A stretch of DNA of 64,000 bases from Agreia bicolorata (GTDB lineage Bacteria > Actinomycetota > Actinomycetes > Actinomycetales > Microbacteriaceae), in assembly GCF_000938265.1 (NCBI RefSeq), contig NZ_JYFC01000006.1:62001-126000 (forward strand), given 5' to 3'. Shown here piece after piece: positions 50,047 to 57,674 of this stretch. The stretch's first letter is position 1. Each line of letters begins with the position of its first letter. Below the pieces are notes generated by a model. The model was not told the origin of the DNA. It was given only the letters and a program-made list of their open reading frames with translations, and did no database searches. Position numbers and translations under genes: made by a program.

Positions 50047-51092
50047 CCGAGACAACCGCAATCGCTCCTCGGCTTACTGCGCAGCCGTCTTATCCGGAGG
50101 ATGGCAGCGACGCGGCGGCCCCTCGCGCGCTGAAGTACGTCATCGAGCGGGCGGACAGAACTTTCCGAGGGGTTGCACGGGGTGGTGGCCTGATTGTTCT
50201 GACCATCATGGTGCTCGTGGGTCTATACCTGACCATCAACGCTGTCCAGGCGGTTTCTGCGGTCGGAATTGTGGAGTTCGTCACCGAAACCGCCTGGTCG
50301 CCCGAGACCAACAGGTTCGGCGTCGCGGCTCTTCTCACGGGAACGGTGCTGATCGCCTTGGTGGCGATTGTCATCTCGCTGCCACTGGCGCTCGGTATGT
50401 CGCTGTTCATCACAGAAATCACCGCAGGTGGTTTTCAGCGGTTCATGCGCTCGGTCATCGACCTGATGGCGGCAGTTCCCTCAGTCGTGTTCGGTCTTTG
50501 GGGGCTGGCCTTTCTGCAGCCCGCCATTGTGCCGTTTTCGCGCTGGCTCTCGACGTGGTTCGGCTGGATCCCCATCTTCGCGGTCGACGGCGTGGACCCA
50601 ACGAATCCGCTACCGAACACCTCTCTCTTCACGAGCTCGACCTTCATCGCCGGTCTCGTGGTCGCCATGATGGTGATCCCCATCATGAGCAGCCTGATGA
50701 TCGAATCGTTTTCTCGGGCACCCATCGGCGAGCGTGAAGGCGCATACGCGCTCGGTGCCACGCGATGGGGAATGATCCGCTCGGTCGTGCTGCCCTTCGG
50801 GAAGGGCGGTGTTATCGGGGGAACGATGCTGGGGCTCGGGCGGGCGCTCGGCGAAACGATCGCCATCTACCTGATCATCAGTCCCATCTTCGATATCAAT
50901 CCGCACATCCTGCAGAGGGGTGCCAACTCGATCGCTGCGCACATAGCGCTGCGCTACGGCGAGGCGAATTCCTTCTCGATGAGCGCGCTGATGGCGGCCG
51001 GTCTCGCACTGTTCGTCTTGACCATGGTGATCAACTTCACCGCATCCACCGTCATTGCCCGTTCGCGATCCGGCGCAGAAAGCGAGGGCTAA
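50043..51092 (+). CDS. pstC: Phosphate-type ABC transporter permease PstC
   Basis: The protein has 349 residues with six membrane helices. RSVIDLMAAVPSVVFGLWGL and the ATPase loop REGAYALGATRWGMIRSVVLPFGKGG are PstC signatures; LGRALGETIAIYL follows. It has a 45-residue cytoplasmic N-terminus. It probably forms the membrane channel with PstA. The neighbourhood is unusual for a Pst operon: surface proteins and sortase-fold genes instead of phoU. Confidence 0.93.
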   Translation: MTETTAIAPRLTAQPSYPEDGSDAAAPRALKYVIERADRTFRGVARGGGLIVLTIMVLVGLYLTINAVQAVSAVGIVEFVTETAWSPETNRFGVAALLTGTVLIALVAIVISLPLALGMSLFITEITAGGFQRFMRSVIDLMAAVPSVVFGLWGLAFLQPAIVPFSRWLSTWFGWIPIFAVDGVDPTNPLPNTSLFTSSTFIAGLVVAMMVIPIMSSLMIESFSRAPIGEREGAYALGATRWGMIRSVVLPFGKGGVIGGTMLGLGRALGETIAIYLIISPIFDINPHILQRGANSIAAHIALRYGEANSFSMSALMAAGLALFVLTMVINFTASTVIARSRSGAESEG

Positions 51093-51094
51093 GC

Positions 51095-52498
51095 GTGAGC
51101 ATCGACCACGACGTGCGGTCTCCCCACGAATCGATCATCGAACTGGACGAGAGCCTTCGCCTAGAGGAGTTCTCCGAGCCGGTCGCCGCGCCCTCCACCA
51201 CTCTGCCAAGGCTCGCACTGGCTGAGGAGCCGGAAGAACCGCCGAAAGTTGTCGTCGGAATTTCGCGGGACGACGTCTTGACGATCGCAGGTGCCGCGGT
51301 CTCTGGGCTGTCAGTGGGAGTGGTGCTGAGCCTCGTGCTCGGCGTTGTTCCTGTTGGCTGGATGTTCTTCGTCTCGTACCTCTGGTTCGTGGCGATATAC
51401 ACCACCCTCGTGTTCCTGCGTGATCGTGGACCCGCAGTGCGAGATCGGTTCTGGACGGTGATGCTTTCGTCTGCCGGAGTTGTCGTCGTGGCAACCCTCG
51501 GCTTGGTCATCGGATTCACGCTGCTGAGCGGCCAGGAGGTATTCGCGCAGGCCTTCGACCCGAGCAGCGGTCAGGCGATCTGGGAACGCTTTCATTTCTT
51601 GACCCTCGATATGGGAGGGGTCGGGCCCTTGGCGGCGCTGAAGGACGGCGGCATTCTGCACGCCATCGTCGGAACCCTCATACAGATCGGCGTCGCCCTG
51701 GCGATCACCGTTCCGTTGGGAATCACGACCGCTCTCTTTCTCGCCGAGGTGCGGGGCAAGTTCGCCCGTTTTGTACGCACGATCGTCGAAGCCATGACCG
51801 CTCTGCCCTCGGTCGTCGCCGGACTCTTCATTTACGCGGCCATCATCGTTGGGATCACCCACGAATTCAACGGGTTCGCGGCGTCCCTCGCCATCACCGT
51901 GCTCATGCTGCCGATCATGATTCGTTCCTCCGATGTGGTGCTGCGCCTGGTGCCGGGAAACCTGCGGGAGGCCGGACTTGCTCTGGGTGCGAGCCAGTGG
52001 TCCGTTGTCTGGAGGGTCGTCCTGCCCACAGTCCGCTCCGGACTGACCACGGCGATAATCCTGGCAACGGCCCACGGAATCGGTGAGACCGCGCCGGTTC
52101 TTCTCACCGCGGGAGTCACGTCCAACCTCAACATCAACCCGTTCAGCGGGCCGATGACCTCGCTTCCACTGGCCGCCCTCGAGTTCGTCAAGAACTCGCA
52201 GAACACGATGAAGGCCAGAGGCTTCGCCACCGCCGCAGTGCTGCTCGTTCTGGTGCTCGTTCTGTTCTTGATCGCTCGGAAGATCGGTGGACAAGAACCC
52301 GGCAAGCTCACGCCCGTTCAGCGAGCGAAGCTCGGCCAGCGCTCTCGGGCCACGGCGGCTCGGATGGCTCGCAACAGCCAACGGGCAGCCGCCGACCGGA
52401 CCATCTCACCACCCGGCGGCGAGCCTGCGCCAGCACATGCTGAACCCGACCCGCATCCACAATCGCCATCCCAGCAGAGCACCGGAGACAAAATATGA
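51095..52498 (+). CDS. pstA: Phosphate-type ABC transporter permease PstA, extended
   Basis: The protein has 467 residues, compared with about 300 for most PstA. Residues 1-55 are an acidic cytoplasmic extension, and two or three extra membrane helices (about 57-130) precede the PstA core. The core has TIVEAMTALPSVVAGLFIYAA-like sequence and the ATPase loop REAGLALGASQWSVVWRVVLPT. The last 75 residues are hydrophilic (Arg/Ala, then Pro/His/Gln). GTG 51095 is chosen because it follows pstC by two bases. Confidence 0.9.
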   Translation: MSIDHDVRSPHESIIELDESLRLEEFSEPVAAPSTTLPRLALAEEPEEPPKVVVGISRDDVLTIAGAAVSGLSVGVVLSLVLGVVPVGWMFFVSYLWFVAIYTTLVFLRDRGPAVRDRFWTVMLSSAGVVVVATLGLVIGFTLLSGQEVFAQAFDPSSGQAIWERFHFLTLDMGGVGPLAALKDGGILHAIVGTLIQIGVALAITVPLGITTALFLAEVRGKFARFVRTIVEAMTALPSVVAGLFIYAAIIVGITHEFNGFAASLAITVLMLPIMIRSSDVVLRLVPGNLREAGLALGASQWSVVWRVVLPTVRSGLTTAIILATAHGIGETAPVLLTAGVTSNLNINPFSGPMTSLPLAALEFVKNSQNTMKARGFATAAVLLVLVLVLFLIARKIGGQEPGKLTPVQRAKLGQRSRATAARMARNSQRAAADRTISPPGGEPAPAHAEPDPHPQSPSQQSTGDKI

Positions 52499-54153
52499 TC
52501 CGCCCACGTTTGCGCGCCCTCAGCCGTGCCCTCGGAGTCACTCTCGTGTTCGGCCTCATCGCCGGCGGGGCATTGCCGGCCGCGGCCGCCAGCTACCAGC
52601 GCATCTCCGGCGAAGGCTCGAGCTGGGCGGCGCTGGCCGTGCAGCAGTGGCAGGCAGACGTAAAGTCCCAGGGAGTTACCGTCGACTACGTTCCCAGCGG
52701 CTCGTCGCAAGGGCGAAAGAACTTCGCTGGCAGAATCGATGCCAAGTTCGCCGTGTCTGAGATCCCTTATCGCGGTGACACCGCCGACAAGCGCGACGAC
52801 AGCTATCCGGATTTCAATTTCACCATGATGCCTATGGTCGCCGGCGGCACCAGTTTTATGTACAACCTCGAGGTGAACGGGCAGCAGTTTCGAGACCTCA
52901 ATCTCTCGCAGCAGGCTGCAGCGGGCATTTTCTCCGGCACGATCACCCAGTGGAATGACCCGGCGATCGCGGCTGACAATCCCGGCGTGAACCTGCCTGC
53001 GCAGCCCATCACGGTGGTCGTGCGATCAGAAGGATCGGGTGCAACGGCACAATTCACCCTCTGGATGCTTCGCCAGTTTCCGGCTGCGTATCAGCAGTTG
53101 TGCTCGGTGAGCGGGGAGTGCGACGGCACTCACGCCACGAGCTACTTTCCTGCTCAGAACAAAGCCAACTTCGTGGCCCAGAGCGGCTCGGACGGCGTGA
53201 CGAAGTACACCGTGCAGACCTCTGGCACGATCAATTACGACGAGTTCGCATACGCGCAGCAGGCAGGGTTTCCCGTGGCGAATCTGAAGAACGCCGCCGG
53301 TTTCTACACGACACCGACCGACACGGCGGTGGCGGTCGGACTGACCCAGGCAGTTATCAACAGCGACCCGAACTCAGAGAATTACCTTGCGCAGGACTTG
53401 TCGAACGTATATGCCTATCAAGATCCGCGCAGCTATGCGCTCTCGTCCTATTCCTACTTCATGGTGCCGACGCAGACGACGAACCAGTTCGACGAGTCGC
53501 ACGGTGCCACGCTCGGCTACTTCACCCAGTACTCGCTGTGCGAGGGACAGCAGACGATGGGAACCCTGGGGTACTCGCCGCTGCCGATGAATCTCGTTCT
53601 CGCAGCGATGACGGAGATTCGGAAAATTCCGGGGCTTGATGCGCCGACCACGGCCAAATTGGATGCGGTGGCGAACTCCGCCCTCGGCGCGGATGGAGGA
53701 AACCCGTGCAACAACCCGACCTTCCAGCCGGGGGACAACCCATCGCACAACGTTCTCGTCGATAAGGCACCATTCCCGGCGGGCTGCGACGAGGCGTGCC
53801 AGGCACCGTGGCGCCTCGCAAGCGCCGGCGTCGCTGCCTCGGGTCCGACCTTCGATGCCGGCGCGCCGGCCGCCGCCGGGGGCGCTGGCGCGGGGGCAGC
53901 CGCGGCAGATAGCACGGCAGCAGCCGCGTCCACCAAAGTGTGTGATTCCGACACCGGCGTCTGTGTCGAAGGAACCGCAAATACGGTGGCGGGCGGCAAG
54001 GTGACACCCGTCTCGACCGTTATTCCTGGTCAGCAGGGGTGGGCCGGACCGCAGACCCTGATGGTTCTCGTCGGGGGGCTTCTCGCACTCTTCCTCGTGG
54101 CGCCGGCACTCGTCTCGCGTGTGCTCTCCAAGGCCCCACGGAAACGCATATGA
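52495..54153 (+). CDS. pstS: PstS-type phosphate-binding protein, anchored by a C-terminal helix
   Basis: The protein has 552 residues with a signal peptide (cut near ALPAAAAS). ISGEGSSWAALAVQQWQADV is the PstS phosphate-loop start, and AVSEIPYRGD, IFSGTITQWNDPAIA and VVRSEGSGATAQFTLWM follow in the usual order. Instead of a lipobox it ends with a Gly/Ala-rich linker, a cysteine-containing segment, a hydrophobic helix (about 522-542) and LSKAPRKRI. The start overlaps pstA. Confidence 0.9.
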   Translation: MIRPRLRALSRALGVTLVFGLIAGGALPAAAASYQRISGEGSSWAALAVQQWQADVKSQGVTVDYVPSGSSQGRKNFAGRIDAKFAVSEIPYRGDTADKRDDSYPDFNFTMMPMVAGGTSFMYNLEVNGQQFRDLNLSQQAAAGIFSGTITQWNDPAIAADNPGVNLPAQPITVVVRSEGSGATAQFTLWMLRQFPAAYQQLCSVSGECDGTHATSYFPAQNKANFVAQSGSDGVTKYTVQTSGTINYDEFAYAQQAGFPVANLKNAAGFYTTPTDTAVAVGLTQAVINSDPNSENYLAQDLSNVYAYQDPRSYALSSYSYFMVPTQTTNQFDESHGATLGYFTQYSLCEGQQTMGTLGYSPLPMNLVLAAMTEIRKIPGLDAPTTAKLDAVANSALGADGGNPCNNPTFQPGDNPSHNVLVDKAPFPAGCDEACQAPWRLASAGVAASGPTFDAGAPAAAGGAGAGAAAADSTAAAASTKVCDSDTGVCVEGTANTVAGGKVTPVSTVIPGQQGWAGPQTLMVLVGGLLALFLVAPALVSRVLSKAPRKRI

Positions 54154-55130
54154 CCATCGTGACGGAGCGGCCTGACTCCGCGGCAGACAACGTACCTCCA
54201 CCAGGGGGAGTGTTTGCGGAGCACATGCCGCCCAGAAAACCGAGTCCGGCCGCGTCACGACCGGCGAAAATCGCGGCCCCGGCCCTGGAGAGATTTCTCT
54301 CTCTCATGCTGGTGATGGTGTCTGTCACGATCCTCGCGCTGCTGGCCAACCTCGTGCTGGTTTCTCCCGTGCAGCATTACGCGAGCCAGAACCGGCTCTA
54401 CCAGGACATCCGGCTGGCCCTCGCCGAGGGATCAGCACCGACGGGGCCGGTGAATCCGGACGGCACCCTCGTGGAACCGGGAACCGCACTGGGGGTGCTG
54501 TACGCGCCCATCATCGGTATCGGCCACGAGGTGATGGTCGAGGGTACTTCGGCAGCACAGACCATGGAGGGCATCGGGCATCGCCGAGACACGGTACTGC
54601 CGTGCCAAGTGGGCACGAGCGTTCTCATGGCGCGCTCCGGAGCCTATGGAGGAGTCGGCCAGGCCTTCACAAAGCTTGTGCCGGGCGACAAGTTCTCCGT
54701 GACGGTGACACAGGGGTCCTGCACCTACGAGGTGATCTCGGCCCGTCGTCCGGGCGATCAGGCACCATCCGCGCCGGCTGCCCGCGAAGGACGGTTGACC
54801 CTCACCACTGCCTCTGGAGCACCCTTTATGCCTACCGAGGTATATCGAGTCGACGCCAAGCTGGTGACCGATGCGTTCGACCACCCTTCCGTCGCGTTTC
54901 CGACGGGCGCCCTGCCCTCTTCGGAGGCCGCTATGGGAACGGATACGAGCAACCTCTTCGCGCTCGTTCTGTTGCTCGAGCTGCTGGTCGGCGTAGCGAT
55001 CGGCGTCTCCTGGCTGTGGCGTCGATGGGGTCGCTGGCAAACCTGGATCGTCGGGGCCCCGGCGATCATCGCCGTCGGGCTGCTCTCAGCCACGGCTATC
55101 AATCAATGGCTCCTGCCGAATCTGCTCTGA
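54150..55130 (+). CDS. Sortase-fold membrane protein lacking catalytic His and Cys
   Basis: The protein has 326 residues: a hydrophobic helix at 49-71, an extracytoplasmic sortase-like domain (110-240), and two C-terminal helices (270-288, 298-318). The fold is read from GIGHRRDTVLPCQVGTSVLM, QAFTKLVPGDKFSVTV and the end block EGRLTLTTASG...YRVDAKL. Where sortases have the AGHR histidine this has ARSG (Arg162), and where they have L-T-T-Cys this has Ala221; the following Arg (Arg233) is kept. It is therefore predicted to be inactive as a transpeptidase, perhaps a scaffold. It lies between the PstS-type and pstB genes. Confidence 0.7.
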   Translation: MTIVTERPDSAADNVPPPGGVFAEHMPPRKPSPAASRPAKIAAPALERFLSLMLVMVSVTILALLANLVLVSPVQHYASQNRLYQDIRLALAEGSAPTGPVNPDGTLVEPGTALGVLYAPIIGIGHEVMVEGTSAAQTMEGIGHRRDTVLPCQVGTSVLMARSGAYGGVGQAFTKLVPGDKFSVTVTQGSCTYEVISARRPGDQAPSAPAAREGRLTLTTASGAPFMPTEVYRVDAKLVTDAFDHPSVAFPTGALPSSEAAMGTDTSNLFALVLLLELLVGVAIGVSWLWRRWGRWQTWIVGAPAIIAVGLLSATAINQWLLPNLL

Positions 55131-55167
55131 AACCACAGTTTTTCAACAAGAAAGCCGCGTTATTCGT

Positions 55168-56121
55168 ATGATCACTCTTCCTTTCAGCCGCCGGCAGCAG
55201 CCGGGGCGGTACGCGCGCGCGACCGACAACGAGTCCGCGGCTCCCACCGTGCAAACGGACATAATTCTTCCCGACATCGATTCTCCGAGCGGTTTGTCGG
55301 CGAACGGTGGCTTCGATGTGAGGCGAGAACTGTTCGGCGAAACCTCCGCCGGTGAACTCGTGGCCGACTCGATCACTGCGTGGTTCGGCACGCACAAGGT
55401 GCTCGACCGAGTATCACTGACGATGGAGACCGGCAAAGTAACCGCACTTATCGGTCCTTCGGGGTGCGGCAAGTCCACCTTCCTCCGCATCCTCAATCGA
55501 ATGCATGAGATGGTGCCGTCGGCGTCGCTCTCCGGGGAGGTGCGTCTCGACGGCAGCGATCTCTACGAGCGCAGCCAGAGGCTGACGTGGGCGAGACGTC
55601 AGGTCGGCATGATCTTTCAGAAGCCCAATCCTTTCCCGGCGATGTCGATCTACGAGAACACGATCGCGGCGCTGAATCTCACTGGCGTTCGGGCGAACCG
55701 TGAGCAGAAGGATCAGCTCGTCGAGGACAGTCTGCGCAAAGCGTCATTGTGGGATGAGGTCAAGGATCGGCTCGAGCAGCCGGGTGGTGGGTTGTCTGGC
55801 GGGCAACAGCAAAGGCTCTGCATCGCCCGCGCCCTCGCCGTGGCTCCGCGAGTCTTGCTCATGGACGAACCCTGCTCGGCACTCGACCCGACGTCGACGC
55901 GACGCGTGGAGGAGACCATCGCGCAACTCCGCGGTCAGATGACCATCGTGATCGTGACGCATAACATGCAGCAGGCCGCGCGGGTCTCCGACGAATGTGC
56001 GTTCTTCTTGGCTGCCCAGAACACACCGGGTGTGATTGTGGAGCACGGAGATACCGGTGCGATGTTCAATAATCCGCAGGATGAGCGCACATTCGACTAT
56101 GTCAACGGACGGTTCGGCTAG
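55168..56121 (+). CDS. pstB: Phosphate-type ABC transporter ATPase PstB
   Basis: The protein has 317 residues, about 60 more than usual because of an N-terminal extension (1-63) of low complexity. The catalytic motifs are intact: Walker A IGPSGCGKST, Q-loop MIFQKPNPFPAMSIYEN, signature LSGGQQQRL, and Walker B VLLMDEPCSALDP; THNMQQAAR holds the switch His. It should energise the adjacent PstC/PstA. No phoU follows. Confidence 0.95.
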   Translation: MITLPFSRRQQPGRYARATDNESAAPTVQTDIILPDIDSPSGLSANGGFDVRRELFGETSAGELVADSITAWFGTHKVLDRVSLTMETGKVTALIGPSGCGKSTFLRILNRMHEMVPSASLSGEVRLDGSDLYERSQRLTWARRQVGMIFQKPNPFPAMSIYENTIAALNLTGVRANREQKDQLVEDSLRKASLWDEVKDRLEQPGGGLSGGQQQRLCIARALAVAPRVLLMDEPCSALDPTSTRRVEETIAQLRGQMTIVIVTHNMQQAARVSDECAFFLAAQNTPGVIVEHGDTGAMFNNPQDERTFDYVNGRFG

Positions 56122-56124
56122 GCC

Positions 56125-56877
56125 ATGTCGATTCGTGCGATCTTTGGCTTCGCCCTGGCGGCTTTTCTCGTCGTCGGCGGAGTGGGCTATGTGGCGGCCA
56201 TGCCTCGGCCCGCCCAAATGGTCGGACTGCCTGTGGCGGAACAAGTTCCTCTCGGCGCGTCGGTCACAGTTCTTCCCAAGCAGGTAGGTATCGAGGGAGG
56301 TGATAGCGGTCAACAGGTGACGATCGACGGGCAGTGGATGCTCTCGATAGGAGCGACCGCCGGGATTCCTGCGCGGGCGCTCCAGGCGTACGCGTCGGCC
56401 GCGAACACCATCGATACCGCCCGACCCGACTGCCAGCTGGGGTGGAACACCCTGGCGGCCATCGGCATGGTCGAGTCCGGACACGGCACGCACGGCGGCG
56501 CCTCCATCGGTCCGGATGGCCAGCTGATCGGTAGCATCCTGGGCCCCGTTCTCGACGGTGTGGACTTCGACGCGGTCCCCGACACAGACCGAGGAGTGCT
56601 CGACGGTGACAGCCAATGGGATCGCGCCGTAGGGCCGTTCCAGTTCATCCCATCGACCTGGGCGGCATACGGCGTCGATGCATCGGGAGACGGTGTGGCC
56701 GACCCGAATCAGATCGACGATGCCGCCTTGACGGCCGCGGTGTATCTCTGCACCGCGGGTCAGGACCTCTCGACCGATGCCGGGTGGACTGCCGCGGTGC
56801 GGGCCTACAACAACAACGACGACTACGTCAGCGCGGTGCGAACGCAGTCTGCCGAGTACGCGCAGCTCGCCGGCTGA
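56125..56877 (+). CDS. Lytic murein transglycosylase
   Basis: The protein has 250 residues: one N-terminal membrane or signal helix, then a lysozyme-like SLT/MltB-type domain. The catalytic Glu is Glu117 in AAIGMVESGHGTHGG, and GPFQFIPSTWAAYGVD and YNNNDDYV are typical of the family. It would cut peptidoglycan glycan strands outside the membrane, perhaps to make room for a surface structure. The stop overlaps the next start (TGATG). Confidence 0.9.
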   Translation: MSIRAIFGFALAAFLVVGGVGYVAAMPRPAQMVGLPVAEQVPLGASVTVLPKQVGIEGGDSGQQVTIDGQWMLSIGATAGIPARALQAYASAANTIDTARPDCQLGWNTLAAIGMVESGHGTHGGASIGPDGQLIGSILGPVLDGVDFDAVPDTDRGVLDGDSQWDRAVGPFQFIPSTWAAYGVDASGDGVADPNQIDDAALTAAVYLCTAGQDLSTDAGWTAAVRAYNNNDDYVSAVRTQSAEYAQLAG

Positions 56878-57674
56878 TGACGCTGTTCCAGGAGACGCCC
56901 CCGAAGAGGCGCAGCAGCTATCGGCCCGTGAATCGGCCTGATGGCCGGCGGGTGCGGCCCCGGACGAGTCGTGCGCGTCGGTCGCTTCGTTCGCGTGTCG
57001 TCGGTGCGGGCCTCCTCGCCTTCGCCGGCCTGTGTGTCGCGTCAGCTCTGGTGCTCGGGGTGCTCGTTGCTACCGGATCGCCCACGGTCGTACCTCTCAT
57101 GGAGGCCGTGTCCCCTCCGGTCGATGAGCAGGCTGCCGCTGTCGCCGAAGACGCGGCGGCGGAGCAGCTCGTCGAGCAGCAGAACGGGGGCGTCGCACCG
57201 GATCCGATCCCGGGGCAGCCCCTGCGCATCCAGATACAGGCCGTGGGCCTCGACGCCGATGTGCGTGCCATGGGCGTGCCGGAGAGTCGCGAGCTCGACC
57301 CGCCGGGGCCCTATCGCGCGTACTGGATCTCTGACTACGGCGTGGCCGGGCCCGCCAGCACCAACACGACGTACCTCGCGGGGCATACCTACCGAGACGG
57401 CTCGGCCGTCTTCAACCCGTTGCTCGACGTTCCGCAGTCTGCGGGGGCGGTCTCGCCCGGCGAGTCGATCGTGATCACGACTCCTGAGGGCGACGTCTCC
57501 TACACGATCGAATCCACCGAGCTCTACGACAAGACGAGTGTCGAGCAGCAGACGAAGCTGTGGGAGCAGGTGCCTGGTCGTCTCGTGGTCGTGACCTGTT
57601 TTCAGTACAACGGCGGCACCTCGTCGAGCCAGAATTTCGTCGTCTACGCTCAGCTCGACCCCGGGCAGGCGTAA
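56877..57674 (+). CDS. Sortase, class F-like
   Basis: The protein has 265 residues with a basic N-terminus and one membrane helix (about 41-66). The sortase domain has the catalytic His170 in TYLAGHTYRDGSAVFNPL and Cys241 in LVVVTCFQYNGG. The third catalytic residue is less clear: the position normally held by Arg reads SSQNFVVYAQ (Asn253). It would join proteins to the envelope at a sorting signal. No LPxTG substrate is visible in this window. It overlaps the genes on both sides. Confidence 0.85.
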   Translation: MTLFQETPPKRRSSYRPVNRPDGRRVRPRTSRARRSLRSRVVGAGLLAFAGLCVASALVLGVLVATGSPTVVPLMEAVSPPVDEQAAAVAEDAAAEQLVEQQNGGVAPDPIPGQPLRIQIQAVGLDADVRAMGVPESRELDPPGPYRAYWISDYGVAGPASTNTTYLAGHTYRDGSAVFNPLLDVPQSAGAVSPGESIVITTPEGDVSYTIESTELYDKTSVEQQTKLWEQVPGRLVVVTCFQYNGGTSSSQNFVVYAQLDPGQA

